Positions 10,835 through 21,558 of a stretch of DNA of 64,000 nucleotides are shown here, piece by piece. The stretch is from DATFVA01 sp963721075 (GTDB lineage Bacteria; Bacteroidota; Ignavibacteria; Ignavibacteriales; Ignavibacteriaceae), in assembly GCA_963721075.1 (NCBI GenBank), contig CAVRHV010000008.1, positions 1 to 64,000 of the forward strand. The letters are read 5' to 3'. The notes below the pieces were generated by a model, which saw only the letters and a program-made list of their open reading frames with translations, was not told the origin of the DNA and did not search any database. Each line of letters starts with the position of its first letter. Position 1 is the stretch's first letter. Made by a program: the position numbers and the translations under genes.

Positions 10835-11228
10835 TGCCTTTTATGTAGAAGAGTTACAATAATTAAAAGATCTTTTTGCGAAGGAATTTCACAATATATG
10901 TGCCAAAACGAAACAGGGTAAGCTAAGCTTAATTCTTTAATATTTGCTTGAAAAACCTGGATTGTGAGACCCTTGTAATAGATCCCTATTGAACAAAATT
11001 CTCAAAATGAAACTTTTACTCAAATGATAGACATTATTACCTGATCCGATTCAATCAGATTTTGCTCCTTCTTATGCCGGAGTAGTCTCGGGGTTTAAGG
11101 CCGAGATGCCAGAGGCCGAACAAAGGCCGAGGAGTAAGTAATTTGTTTAAAGATATAGAAAGGTTTTTCGTTTCTTTATTATATAAATTTTAGCTCTCAT
11201 AAACAAGATTTTCTTTCTATCAGCGATA
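10835..11228. other. Intergenic region with a GC-rich GGCCGA patch
   Basis: No gene is recognised in these 394 bases. Most is AT-rich and lies between two minus-strand genes, so it should carry the promoter of the OmpA gene and the 3' end of the cytochrome transcript. A short GC-rich stretch at about 11090-11135 stands out: GGCCGA occurs three times (11099, 11114, 11125), and CTCGG / CCGAG can pair. I see no clear terminator with a T-tract and no tRNA-like fold. Confidence 0.4.
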
Positions 11229-13117
11229 CTACTTCACCAGAAGCATTTTACGGATTTGTGAATAGTTTCCTGAAGTGAGCCTGTAAAAATATATGCCGCT
11301 GGGCAGTGATGAACCATCAAAAGAAATTTCGTATTCGCCCGCACTCATCTCTCTGTTAAGCAGTACACTGATCTCTCTCCCAAGTACATCATAAATAATG
11401 AGTGATGTTTTTTCATAATGCGGAAGAGTAAAACTTATCTTTGTCGATGGATTAAAAGGATTGGGGTAATTTTGTGCAAGACTGAAATCCAGACTGGAAA
11501 TTTTCTGATCATCATTACCGGTGACGTTAAAATGTATTTCTTTACTTTTCATTATAACCGGATTTTTATCCGCCTCTTCGTACATCCGGCTGAACCTGTT
11601 TATGTCCAATGAATTCATTCCGGCAAGGTATTCGGCAACTTCCGGTTTCAGAGTCTGATAACATACCTCAGCAGTAATATTCATCTCAGATATTTCATTA
11701 ACCGGTATTCTGTATTTCACAACATCAGTGCCTGTGCCTTCATTCCCGTTAGCTTTATTAAAATCAGGGTCATTCACAGCATAACCATATACAGCGGTAG
11801 TATCATAACTCGATATGTGATGACTTAAATCCCAGGGGCGGTATTCTGTTATCTTTGATAAAAGTTGATGCCCTGAGCAGGGTATAGGTTACGTTTCCGT
11901 TTATATCTATCGGTACTGCTTCATATACCTGCACTTCATCATCCCGATTTATTACGTTGTAATGCTTCTCAAATGGAAGATCCATTCCGTTTATCCTGCC
12001 TTCAACTGTCCCAGCTTCCCGATTCGAAAATTTTATTATTGTTTTCATCGGAAGCTTTAAGATGGATCCACATTCTCCTTAAAGGAATTCCGGTCGGAAG
12101 TTTGTGTCCTGTTATGTTTTGCAGCTTCACGCTCACGGTCAGCGAATCATTAATCTGTTCAGCTTCCACATAAAGATTAAGAGAAAGATCTTTAAGATTC
12201 CTTTCGGCAAAAGCCAGTGTAGTATCAAAATGACTGGTTTCTGCGGTTACCTGCAGTGTATCGGGGTAGTCGCGCAGCATCTTCAAAATAAAAGTATTTC
12301 CACCGACAAACGTTTCTTTCCAGAAAGGCGATCTGTGTGTAGTGTCCGACTCAGGAATTGTGGCAATATCAATAGGATCAAAAATCTTTGGCGAATGGCA
12401 GCTTTGACAGGTGACCTGCTGTGCCGGGTAGATACTGTTTTTCCACTCAAGATAGGGGGTCTGTTCCGGAAAGTCACCGACTATATTGCCTTGCTCATCA
12501 AGTGTGGGAGTAAATAAGGTGTGGCATGTCGCGCATAAATCCGAAGTCAGTGATTTCGGCTCATAAGTAGGAGTATATCCGATAAACTGCTGCATAAAAA
12601 ATGTATCGGGGTACTCATATGGCCCATAAACCAGACTGTCATCGGTAATTATGTAATTACCTGAGTAAGATGACTGCTGCCCGAAGTTCGAAGGATTTAT
12701 CTGATGGCAGACAGTGCAGCTAACTCCATCATTTGCAAGAGGATCCAGCCTGAGATCAGCCATTGTGTATTTGGTGTGACCGTCATATAGAGCCTGGGTA
12801 TATCCCATCGGAGCATGGCATTTGGTACAAAGCGTCTCAATTGTGTCCTGCAATGACGGAAATTCATTCACTTCACCGGAAACCATTGCTCTCCATAAGG
12901 GATCTTTGCTGGAATTTGCCATCATAGTTGAACGCCAGTAAGTGGGAGGTGAAATATCCACACCATTTAGCGATAATACATCTCCGTTGCCTGTATGGCA
13001 GTCGGCACAGTTTCCTGATCCTGAAAATAGAATGGAATTTTCGGTAGGAAGGGGATATTGTCCGAAAGCAGTTCCGATAATAAATTGGATAAGGACCAGA
13101 AAGTAAAATATTTTCAT
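11229..13117 (-). CDS. Pentaheme c-type cytochrome with T9SS sorting domain (two frameshifts)
   Basis: A signal peptide (FYFLVLIQFIIGTAFG) precedes five CXXCH heme motifs: CADCH, CTKCH, CTVCH, CATCH, CQSCH. The C-terminus is a T9SS type A sorting domain (AQNYPNPFNPSTKISF to IRKMLLVK), so the protein should cross the outer membrane and stay on the surface. The ORF is in three frames. Removing one base at about 12004-12005 restores FESGSWDSEGRING, and one at about 11807-11808 restores HIEYDTTAVYGYAVND, giving 628 residues. The middle (LSLNLYVEAEQINDSLTVSVKLQNITGHKLPTG in part) resembles the beta-sandwich found C-terminal to hemes in cytochrome c554-like proteins. It shares the T9SS anchor with the two nonaheme cytochromes at 26-30 kb. 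Confidence 0.85.
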
Positions 13118-13433
13118 CAGCAGATTAGGTAATTGTCGAATTACAGGTAAAATATTTAAGTCTTAGCAAAGATAACAGACAAATTTACATCAATTTGGAT
13201 TATTGTCGAAAAATCGACGACTGTTTCATTTTAATTATCCGCGTTTTTTAATAAGACACGCCATTTTTATATCGGCATATTAATTGTGTCTCAATCCCTG
13301 CAATTATTTAGATTTCCGGCAAAAGACGGCATCCGGATGAAAGTGACGTCAATAATGTCGGACAGTATTTGTGTATACGATTAATACAGTGTTAAATAAA
13401 ATAGTTAATAAATAACAAAGAGAGGCAGCAGCA
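13118..13433. promoter_or_regulatory. Divergent intergenic region between cytochrome and SNF2 operon
   Basis: These 316 AT-rich bases hold no gene and must carry promoters for both divergent units. ATTGTCGAA occurs twice, at 13132 and 13202, exactly 70 bases apart, and the second copy is part of an inverted repeat GTCGA-AAAA-TCGAC (13205-13218). A palindrome TGACGTCA lies at 13344-13351. Their roles are unknown. No convincing -35/-10 pair was assigned. Confidence 0.4.
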
Positions 13434-13963
13434 ATGTCTATAGGAAAAATTGGTTTCCTCGAAACCTACGCGCCGGATGATAATGGCGGTGTTATGGGCG
13501 CAATTCTTGTCACCGATGCGGATACAAAACCGCTGGAGTTCAGGGTAACGGCTCCGATAAAAACTACCAACTTCCAGAAAACTTTATACGGAGACGTTCT
13601 TCTTGAGCACATCCTGGTAGAATTAATATCAGTCCCCCTGATAAATGCTCTGAATGAAGAGATTGATATAATACTGGTAAAAGATAATCTTTTCCTCGGA
13701 GCAAATAACAAGCAGGGCGTCAGAGTTGTCAGAGTTTCCGGAGATGACGATTTTCTGCTAAAACAAGTAAAGGTTCTCAGGAACTCAAGGCCTATAACGG
13801 CAGCGGAAAGATGTTCGTAGAAACTTCGAAGAAATATGAAGCTGAACTTGGACAAATAAAAGATCTCTTAAACGAGGTTGCTGAAAACAGGAATCTCCTT
13901 GAGCCCTTCGACCGCTTGAAACAAGCTTGCGAACAGGTCCATTTACAGAAAACAAGTGACTAA
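13434..13963 (+). CDS. Conserved protein of unknown function, partner of the SNF2-like gene (frameshifted)
   Basis: I do not know its function. The N-terminal two thirds is a globular domain (IGKIGFLETYAPDD, PLEFRVTAPIKTTNFQ, YGDVLLEHILVEL). The C-terminal part (MFVETSKKYEAELGQIKDLL) is helical and probably coiled-coil. The two parts are in different frames. Adding one A to the AAAA run at about 13760-13763 gives FLLKTSKGSQELKAYNGSGK and a 176-residue protein. Its TAA overlaps the ATG of the next gene (TAATG), so the two are translationally coupled and probably work together. A purine-rich site (AGAGAGGC) precedes the start. Confidence 0.7.
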
Positions 13964-16714
13964 TGTACAGAGTCGTAAGGAAGAAGGTCGCAGAATCAGT
14001 CAGTAAGCTTGAATTTCCCGAGCATTACGACTGGAATAAATGGCTGAGAGAACCGGATACTGATGATTATTATATAGACAACATCTATACATCGGTTCTT
14101 GATACGGATAACCTTAATGTCTGGCCTGAACTTCCTTCAACCAGGGGTTACTCATTTGATCTCCCCAAAGTAAAATATTCAAAAGCCTTTAAACAGCTTA
14201 ATATCCAGAAACAGAAGAGTAGCAAGGTATTCTTCAGCTTCCCTAAAACTTCTTTATCGGAGATAAAGGAAATTCTCCAGGAAGCAGATATTGCGTACTC
14301 GCTGTCGGTTTCGGATTCAGGAAAAGGTGCTATCTTTCGTTTAAGCGATGGTAAACCTAAAAAGGTTTCCGGGCCTTCGTCTGAAATACTTATCCGTGAG
14401 TTTTACCTGCTTGTTCCCAGGCTTTTCAACTTTCCAATGCTGGTGCCCGGAGAGAAGGTATACTCTATTACCGTCGGACTTAACGATAAGGTTAAAGTTC
14501 TGGATCTTCTCTCTAACCTTAAAACAGAGGTAATGAAGGTTGAACTTCTGAATTCCGATAACATAATAAATCCTTTGAACAAAGCTGAAAACAGGGTAAT
14601 TGAATTTCAGCCTCTGCAGAAATCTAATTCGGTAAAAAAGGTTGAGGTCGTGCAGCTGGAAAAACTCCTCGGTTCTATTAAGGATCAGAAAAAGTTGATC
14701 AGCAAAGTCGACTTTGGAGAAATTACTGTCGGAGATAAACCTGCTGAATTTAAGATCCCGTCAGCTGTAAAAAATAAACTGAAAATACTTTCCGTCAAGA
14801 ATATCAGGATTGCTGCCCCTAAAGTTAAACAGGGTGTAAAAATAACTGATAAAATCCTTTCTGAAACGAACGGTTTTTCGTTTAGCAGCCGGCAAGATGT
14901 TATCGATGAGAGTAAAGATGTGCTTTCCAGGGACCTTGAAGTCATCCTGCAGCCTGTAATGAATTTCAGTACAGAGGAAAAAGCAAAGATATACGATTTC
15001 CTTTATGACTATCAGAAACCCGCGGCGGATTTCCTTACGGAAAAAGAAAAAGTGCTTCTCAATGATGAACTCGGTACCGGAAAGACACTCGAGGTTATCG
15101 GAGCTCTGCAGATTCTTTTCAGGAAAAAGGATATATCTAATGCATTAATCGTCTGTCGTAAAGAAGACATTGGATGGGATAAACGAAATCAGTTATTAAG
15201 CAGCACAAAGCTAAGCGGATGGTATGATCACCTGCAAAAGTTCTCGCCTTCAATAACAGCAAGCATAATTCACGACAATAGTGAGCACGAGTGGAAGGAT
15301 CCATCAGCTGTTAAAATTATAGATCACAAATTGTTTAGTGAGGCAATTGAGAAAAAGTTCATATCTCTGAATGAGCTTAATCGCAGAAGCTGTCTTGTGA
15401 TAGATGAATTAGAAGATTTTCCCGACATAGTACTTGAACCTGCTCCAAAATACCTGTGGATGCTGAGCGGACTGCCAACTGAAAAATTGAAAGATAAGAT
15501 AGCCCTGATTGCTAATACCGAAGAACCTGTCGACAGCTTTGGCAGAACGCGGGAAGAAATTGCAGAAAAATCTCCCGTTAAAATTAAACAGGATTACTGG
15601 CTTGAAATGGATTCTGAACAAAGACTGGAATATGAGAAGGCTCTGGAATCCGGAAGAGAAAAGATTTATGATCTTGTACAGGCAGGCAATCCATTCCTGG
15701 TTCAGTCCAATGTATTTACATTAATCCATCAGCTCACTCAGATCGGCAACTTCTACGGAAAAAAAGAATCAAGCGTTAAGTCTGATCTGCTTCTGCATCA
15801 GGTTAAAAGCATTCAGCAGAGCGGAAAGAAAGTCATGATATACTCACAGTACGACCGTCAGGGTACACAGAGACTCGAGAAGCTTTTTGCAAAAAACGGT
15901 ATAAAGTATGTTGTCTATCAAACCGGCATTTCTCTTAAAGAGATGGAAGATGCTGTGAAAAAATTTGTCAGGGATAAATCCGTTACGGTTTTTCTGGCTG
16001 GTATGAAGGCGCTCAACGCCAAATTCAATCTTGATAACGTGCACTATCTGATCCATTTTGATCAGTGGTGGAGTCCTGTAACTACCTGGCAGTCAGAGGA
16101 AAAGTTAAATTCAACTGAGAATAATAAGACCAGTCTGAATGTATATAACTATTTCATCAAGAACAGCATAGATGAAAAAATTCAGATGAAACTTATCGAG
16201 AAGGGACTCGATAACAAAAATATGTTCGACCTCCTCAGTTCTGAAGGTATGTATGCATTATTCACTAACGAGGACTGGCTTGAAGTACTGGAACTGGTCG
16301 AACCTAAAGACCCATCTTCAGTTGAGACAATGAAAAAAGAACATCTCGATTATATTGTTAACCTTACTACCGACGATTTTTCGCATAAAGTTAAAGCTCT
16401 GCTGGGAAGAATAGGATATAAGAATGTCAGCTTTAAAACGGCTTTCAATCCTGATGAAATGCGATTATACGCATCTACTATTAAAAATTCAGTAGAGGTT
16501 AAAGCAGCTGTTCAATGTCTGAATACAAAAGTTGTAACAAGGAAAGCTGTTAAAGAATTTACAGAATCTCTTGTTTCAAACACCGAAAAAATGATTCATC
16601 TTCACAACAGGTGAAATTGATGAAAAACTGGTAAAAAGTCCCGGAGACGAAAGAATTGTGCTCATTAACAAAAACCAGGCAGCTGAATACTTTTACTTAT
16701 TTAACCTGATTTAA
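13963..16714 (+). CDS. SNF2-like helicase/ATPase with Mrr-like C-terminal domain (frameshifted end)
   Basis: Residues 1-335 are unassigned. A superfamily 2 ATPase core follows: a Q-motif-like YDYQKPAADFL, Walker A NDELGTGKT (K374), a DExx-like VIDELED (481-484), and a second RecA domain (KKVMIYSQYDRQG, VTVFLAGMKALN, HYLIHFDQWWSP) typical of SNF2 proteins, which move along double-stranded DNA. From about residue 800 the sequence resembles the Mrr/restriction-endonuclease fold: FSHKVKALLGRIGY, then DEMRLYAS and VEVKAAVQC. The ORF stops at 16614; removing one A at 16606-16607 continues it as HLHTGEIDEKLVKSPGDERI to a stop at 16712-16714, 916 residues, completing the fold. It is coupled by TAATG to the upstream gene. 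Nuclease activity is inferred only from residue pattern. Repair or defence roles are both possible. Confidence 0.8.
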
Positions 16715-16810
16715 GGTTATCCGCCTCACCCATTATCCCAACCTTCAATTTCTGTTTCGCTAATCACAAACATTTATTCTTTTCTTTATTTATTGATAAT
16801 AAAGGATAGA

Positions 16811-17476
16811 ATGATGAGTTTATTTAAGGACAGATATGATGCCGGAAGATTGCTCGCTTCAGAGTTGAAAAGATTTAAAGAAGAAGATCTAATACTGCTG
16901 GCGCTGCCAAGAGGCGGAGTTCCTGTGGCATATGAAGCTGCAAAGAAACTGGGTGCCCCGCTTGACATTTTTATTGTTAGAAAAATTGGTGTGCCGGGAA
17001 GAGAAGAACTCGCTATGGGGGCAATTGCTATAGGCGGGGTGAAAATATTGAACGATAATGTCATAAATATACTTAACCTATCCGAAGAAACAATTCAGGA
17101 TGCAATACAAAAAGAGAAAGTGGAACTTCAGAGAAGAGAAAAAGAGTATCGGGGCAGCCGTCCTTTCCCAATTATTGAAAACAGAACAGTAGTGCTTATT
17201 GATGACGGCCTGGCTACAGGTGCCAGTATGAAAGCAGCAGTTAAAGCTTTAAAGAAGCATAATCCGAGCAAAATAATTGTTGCTGTTCCGACAGCTTCTG
17301 AAGATACCTGCAATGAATTTCAATCGGAAGTTGACGAAATAATCTGCGCTTACACTCCCGCAGTCTTCAGAGGCGTTAGTGAATGGTATGATGATTTTTC
17401 GCAAACGACAGATGAGGAAGTTATGAATCTTCTGGAAGATTCTTATAGAAGAAGATATATCGATGTTAAAGCTTAA
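16811..17476 (+). CDS. Phosphoribosyltransferase family protein
   Basis: The sequence is a type I phosphoribosyltransferase: LLALPRGGVPVAYEAAKKLG at the N-terminus and the PRPP-binding loop VVLIDDGLATGAS, with the two acidic residues needed for PRPP/Mg. Proteins of this subgroup are often found fused or next to erythromycin esterase family proteins (for example Mycobacterium tuberculosis Rv2030c), and that gene follows here 13 bases later. The substrate is unknown. An upstream TTG (16793) extends the ORF, but the AAAGGA site sits just before ATG codons at 16811 and 16814, so I prefer 16811. Confidence 0.88.
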   Translation: MMSLFKDRYDAGRLLASELKRFKEEDLILLALPRGGVPVAYEAAKKLGAPLDIFIVRKIGVPGREELAMGAIAIGGVKILNDNVINILNLSEETIQDAIQKEKVELQRREKEYRGSRPFPIIENRTVVLIDDGLATGASMKAAVKALKKHNPSKIIVAVPTASEDTCNEFQSEVDEIICAYTPAVFRGVSEWYDDFSQTTDEEVMNLLEDSYRRRYIDVKA

Positions 17477-17489
17477 AAAGAAGGAAGAT

Positions 17490-18812
17490 ATGAGCAGAAT
17501 AGAACTGAAAGAAAATACTACTGAGAATATCATAAGTTATGTTGACAATTTTTCAACCGATTTGAATAACTATAATGATCTCGATCCTTTGCTGGAAAGA
17601 GTGGGCAGTGCACACTATGTTCTGATGGGAGAGGCCTCACACGGAACTCATGAATACTATACCTGGAGAACAAAAATTTCAAAAAGACTTATAAATGAGA
17701 AAGGCTTCAACTTTATAGCTGTTGAAGGGGACTGGCCCGACTGTTACAGAATGAACCGCTATATAAAGAACTATGAAAATTCTGAAAATAATGCTTCTGA
17801 GCTTCTATATCACTTTGAAAGATGGCCTTCATGGATGTGGGCGAACTGGGAAATAGTTGCACTTCTTGAATGGCTGAAAAATTTTAACTCGGGCCGCCAG
17901 AAGAAAGTCGGTTTTTACGGACTGGATGTTTACAGTCTTTGGGAATCAATGCAGGTAATAATTAAATACCTTGAGGATAGCTATCCTCAAGCTGCCGCTT
18001 TGGCAAAAGATGCTTACAAATGTTTTGAACCTTATGGTGAGAATGTTGAAAACTATGCTATCAAATCACGACTTGTTCCTGAAAGCTGTGAACAGGAGGT
18101 CGTTAAATTGCTTACAGATATCAGAAGAAAAATAAAATCATTTGATTCAGACCCTGAAGGAGCTCTTAACGCAGAGCAAAATGCTTCTGTATTGGTTAAT
18201 GCTGAAAAGTACTATCGTGCAATGGTAAGCAGCGGACCGGATTCATGGAATATTCGCGACAACCATATGGCTGACACTCTCGATCGTCTTAAGGATTACT
18301 ATGGTAAAAATTCAAAATGTATTATCTGGGCACACAATACGCATATCGGTGATGCGCGTGCTACAGATATGGCCAAGGCAGGAATGAAAAACCTGGGACA
18401 GATAGTTCGTGAAAGACACGGTGATGATGACACTGTTCTAATAGGATTCGGCTCTTACCAGGGTAATGTTATCGCAGGAGAAGAATGGGGATCGCCTATG
18501 GAGGTTATGGATGTCCCTATAGCAAAACAGAACAGTTGGGAAGATATCTTTCATAAATCAGGCGATAAAAACAGGCTGCTTATAACTGATGAACTTGAGG
18601 ATAAAGAAGAAATGTACAGGATACGAGAGCAGAGAGCTATCGGAGTTGTTTATAACCCTTCTCGTGAACGTAATGGAAATTATTTGCCCACAGTTTTGCC
18701 TGACAGGTATGATGCATTTATCTATCTCGATGAGACTAATGCACTTCACCCGCTGGAAGAAACTCCGGGTGAAACACTGCACACACCTGATACATATCCA
18801 TGGGGAATATAA
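17490..18812 (+). CDS. Erythromycin esterase family protein
   Basis: The 440-residue sequence has the hallmark LMGEASHGTHEYYTWR with catalytic Glu/His, FIAVEGDWPDCYRMN with the second Glu, and a later IIWAHNTHIGDARATDM with the catalytic His region. Family members include macrolide esterases, but most environmental homologues are not shown to give resistance; this branch travels with phosphoribosyltransferases and is linked to dormancy or stress. The ORF extends to 17463, but AAGGAAGAT directly before the ATG at 17490 fits better. Spacing to the preceding gene is 13 bases and to the next 27, so they are likely one operon. Confidence 0.88.
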   Translation: MSRIELKENTTENIISYVDNFSTDLNNYNDLDPLLERVGSAHYVLMGEASHGTHEYYTWRTKISKRLINEKGFNFIAVEGDWPDCYRMNRYIKNYENSENNASELLYHFERWPSWMWANWEIVALLEWLKNFNSGRQKKVGFYGLDVYSLWESMQVIIKYLEDSYPQAAALAKDAYKCFEPYGENVENYAIKSRLVPESCEQEVVKLLTDIRRKIKSFDSDPEGALNAEQNASVLVNAEKYYRAMVSSGPDSWNIRDNHMADTLDRLKDYYGKNSKCIIWAHNTHIGDARATDMAKAGMKNLGQIVRERHGDDDTVLIGFGSYQGNVIAGEEWGSPMEVMDVPIAKQNSWEDIFHKSGDKNRLLITDELEDKEEMYRIREQRAIGVVYNPSRERNGNYLPTVLPDRYDAFIYLDETNALHPLEETPGETLHTPDTYPWGI

Positions 18813-18839
18813 ATTATTGCAAATATTCAGGAGGTTAAA

Positions 18840-19121
18840 ATGCTGGCATTTCAGGATGAAGAAATAATGAAGGGAGAAAAAAGGATTGCAGAATGGAGAT
18901 CAAAAATTGTCAGACTCCAGGGCAGGCTTAATAATGCTTCAGATAATATTTCTGATCAATTCGTGGATATGCTGCTGAAACTGGATGAAATGAAAATTAA
19001 GGTTGAGGAATTAAAGAATCCGGGCAGCACCAACTTTGAAACAATAAGAGATGAGATAAATGAAATTGACGGTCACATAGGAAGGGAATATGACAGAATA
19101 CAAAGAAAATTATATTCATAA
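18840..19121 (+). CDS. Small coiled-coil protein, 93 aa
   Basis: I do not recognise a family. The protein is highly charged and almost entirely helical (EEIMKGEKRIAEWRSKIVRL, KLDEMKIKVEEL, EIDGHIGREYDRIQRKL) with no membrane segment or signal peptide. It has an excellent ribosome binding site (CAGGAGG) seven bases before the ATG. It lies between the erythromycin esterase gene and PEP synthase with short spacing, so it is probably co-transcribed with them. Confidence 0.7.
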   Translation: MLAFQDEEIMKGEKRIAEWRSKIVRLQGRLNNASDNISDQFVDMLLKLDEMKIKVEELKNPGSTNFETIRDEINEIDGHIGREYDRIQRKLYS

Positions 19122-19135
19122 TGGAATTATAAAAT

Positions 19136-21550
19136 ATGGAAGATAGCAGGAAGTTTATTCGCTGGCTCGGCAGCCTTAATAAAGATGATGTAAAAGTAGT
19201 TGGTGGTAAGAATGCCTCCCTTGGTGAAATGATATCCTCGCTTAAGCATGAAGGTATTAAAGTACCCGATGGTTTTGCTACCACTGCAGATGCATACCGC
19301 GAATTTCTCAGGCAGAATGAAATGGAAGAAGAAATCAGAGATCTCCTTGAAAAACTTAGAGGCGATAACTCCAATCTGGCACATACAGGCAGGGAGATCA
19401 GGAAATTATTTCAGAAGAATGAGTTCCCTGGTGAGATAAGACAGACCCTATCTAAAGCATACAGGGATTTGAGTGATTTGTATGAAACTAAAAATGTTGA
19501 TGTTGCTGTACGAAGCAGCGCTACAGCGGAAGACCTCCCGGATGCAAGCTTTGCTGGTCAGCAGGAAACTTATCTGAATATTTCAGGGGAGGATGACTTG
19601 TTTGAAGCCTGTCGGAATTGCTATGCTTCATTGTTCACTAACAGGGCTATCAGCTACAGGAATGAAAAGGGATTTGATCATATGAAGATAGCTCTATCTG
19701 TGGGAATTCAGAAAATGGTCAGATCTGATAAAGCAGGTTCGGGGGTAATGTTCACACTTGATACCGAAACCGGATTCAGGGATGTGGTGGTAATAAACGC
19801 TGCCTGGGGTCTGGGAGAAAATGTTGTTCAGGGCGCTGTTAATCCTGATGAATACCAGGTATACAAAAAACTTCTTGAGAATAAGGATGCTGTTCCGATT
19901 ATAGAAAAAAAGCTCGGCGATAAAGAAAAAAAGATGATCTATTCAAGGGGTGATTCTGGAAACACTAAAAATGTAGAAACTTCAAAGAAGGAACAAAGAA
20001 GTTTTGTACTTACGGATGAGGAAATTATTAAACTCGCCAGATGGGCTTCTGTTATTGAGAAGCATTACAAAACTCCTATGGATATAGAATGGGCTAAAGA
20101 CAGCAAAATGAAAGAATTATTTATCGTCCAGGCCCGGCCTGAAACAGTGCAGTCGCAGAAAACATCACAATCTATGAAAGCCTACAAGCTGAATGAGAGA
20201 AAAGAACCTATTATTAAAGGCCGCAGCATCGGGGATGCAATTGCCGCAGGAAAGGTTCTCGTATTAGAAAGCGCCGATGAGATAGATCGTTTTGAGGATG
20301 ATGCTATACTCGTAACCGGAATGACTGATCCGGACTGGGTGCCGGTGATGAAAAGAGCCTCGGGTATTATAACCGACTATGGGGGAAGAACTTCACACGC
20401 CGCTATTGTCAGTCGCGAACTAGGTATCCCGGCTATCGTTGGTACAGGCGAAGCAACTGAAACACTTAAAGATGATCAGCAGGTTACAATGTCATGTGCT
20501 GAAGGTGAGAACGGTTTTGTATATGATGGAATATTAGACTTCGAAGTAGAAGATATTGAGCTGGGAGAAATACCTGAAACCAAAACCCGTATTCAGATGA
20601 ATATTGCAAGTCCTTCCGCTTCCTTCAGATGGTGGAGACTTCCTAATGAAGGGATAGGACTGGCCAGGATGGAGTTTATCATAAATAATATAATAAAGAT
20701 TCACCCGATGGCACTTGTTCATTACGATGAACTTGAAGATAAAGATGCTAAGAAAACGATACGGGAACTTACTAAAGGATTTGAGAATAAGGAAGACTAC
20801 TTCATCGAGCATCTTTCCAGAGGGATCGCTAAGATAGCTGCGCCTCAGTACCCTCATGATGTTGTGGTGAGAATGAGCGACTTTAAAACAAATGAATATG
20901 CGCAGCTTATCGGTGGAGAACAGTTTGAACCTGATGAGGAGAATCCGATGCTTGGGTTCAGAGGCGCCTCGAGATATTACAGCGAGAACTACAGCGAGGG
21001 ATTCGAACTTGAATGCAGGGCTATTAAAAAGGCCAGAGAAGAGATAGGGTTAACAAACATCGTTATAATGATCCCTTTCTGCCGTACACTTGATGAAGCC
21101 GATAAAGTTCTGGAAGCTCTTGCAGATAACGGACTGGTGAGGGGACAGGACGGTCTCAAAATCTTTGTAATGGCAGAAGTGCCTTCTAATATAATACTTG
21201 CCGATAAATTTGCACGCCGCTTCGACGGATTCTCGATAGGAAGTAATGATCTGACCCAGCTTACCCTTGGAGTAGACAGGGATTCATCTATTCTTTCGGG
21301 ATTATTTGACGAAAGGGAGGAAGCTGTAAAACGGATGATCGAAATGCTTATTCAAAAAGCACATGAAAATAATACCAAGGTTAGTATATGCGGACAGGCT
21401 CCCAGCGATTACCCCGAAGTTGTAGACTTTCTTGTTAAGACCGGGATTGATTCAATTTCACTGAACCCTGACAGTGTTCTTGATATGAAAAAGCGTGTGG
21501 CTGAACTTGAAAATAAAACTGCAGCACGTGAGGAAGAAGTTGTTCAATAA
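19136..21550 (+). CDS. ppsA: Phosphoenolpyruvate synthase
   Basis: PEP synthase makes PEP, AMP and phosphate from pyruvate and ATP, the entry step of gluconeogenesis. The order of domains is right: an N-terminal ATP-grasp domain (VGGKNASLGEM, VAVRSSATAEDLPDASFAGQ), a swivelling phospho-His domain (GGRTSHAAIVSRELGIPAIVG), and a C-terminal PEP/pyruvate TIM barrel (GFSIGSNDLTQLTLGVDRD) with the active-site Cys in SICGQAPSDYPE. At 804 residues it has the usual length and is intact. It is the last plus-strand gene of a cluster with phosphoribosyltransferase, erythromycin esterase and a coiled-coil protein, which suggests a role when the cell switches to stress or slow growth. Confidence 0.93.
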   Translation: MEDSRKFIRWLGSLNKDDVKVVGGKNASLGEMISSLKHEGIKVPDGFATTADAYREFLRQNEMEEEIRDLLEKLRGDNSNLAHTGREIRKLFQKNEFPGEIRQTLSKAYRDLSDLYETKNVDVAVRSSATAEDLPDASFAGQQETYLNISGEDDLFEACRNCYASLFTNRAISYRNEKGFDHMKIALSVGIQKMVRSDKAGSGVMFTLDTETGFRDVVVINAAWGLGENVVQGAVNPDEYQVYKKLLENKDAVPIIEKKLGDKEKKMIYSRGDSGNTKNVETSKKEQRSFVLTDEEIIKLARWASVIEKHYKTPMDIEWAKDSKMKELFIVQARPETVQSQKTSQSMKAYKLNERKEPIIKGRSIGDAIAAGKVLVLESADEIDRFEDDAILVTGMTDPDWVPVMKRASGIITDYGGRTSHAAIVSRELGIPAIVGTGEATETLKDDQQVTMSCAEGENGFVYDGILDFEVEDIELGEIPETKTRIQMNIASPSASFRWWRLPNEGIGLARMEFIINNIIKIHPMALVHYDELEDKDAKKTIRELTKGFENKEDYFIEHLSRGIAKIAAPQYPHDVVVRMSDFKTNEYAQLIGGEQFEPDEENPMLGFRGASRYYSENYSEGFELECRAIKKAREEIGLTNIVIMIPFCRTLDEADKVLEALADNGLVRGQDGLKIFVMAEVPSNIILADKFARRFDGFSIGSNDLTQLTLGVDRDSSILSGLFDEREEAVKRMIEMLIQKAHENNTKVSICGQAPSDYPEVVDFLVKTGIDSISLNPDSVLDMKKRVAELENKTAAREEEVVQ

Positions 21551-21558
21551 TCAGAGGC

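Noticed and set aside
17490..18812. Macrolide-resistance gene
   Set aside because: The family name suggests erythromycin hydrolysis, but the link to a phosphoribosyltransferase and PEP synthase fits the stress-associated branch; no resistance can be claimed from sequence.
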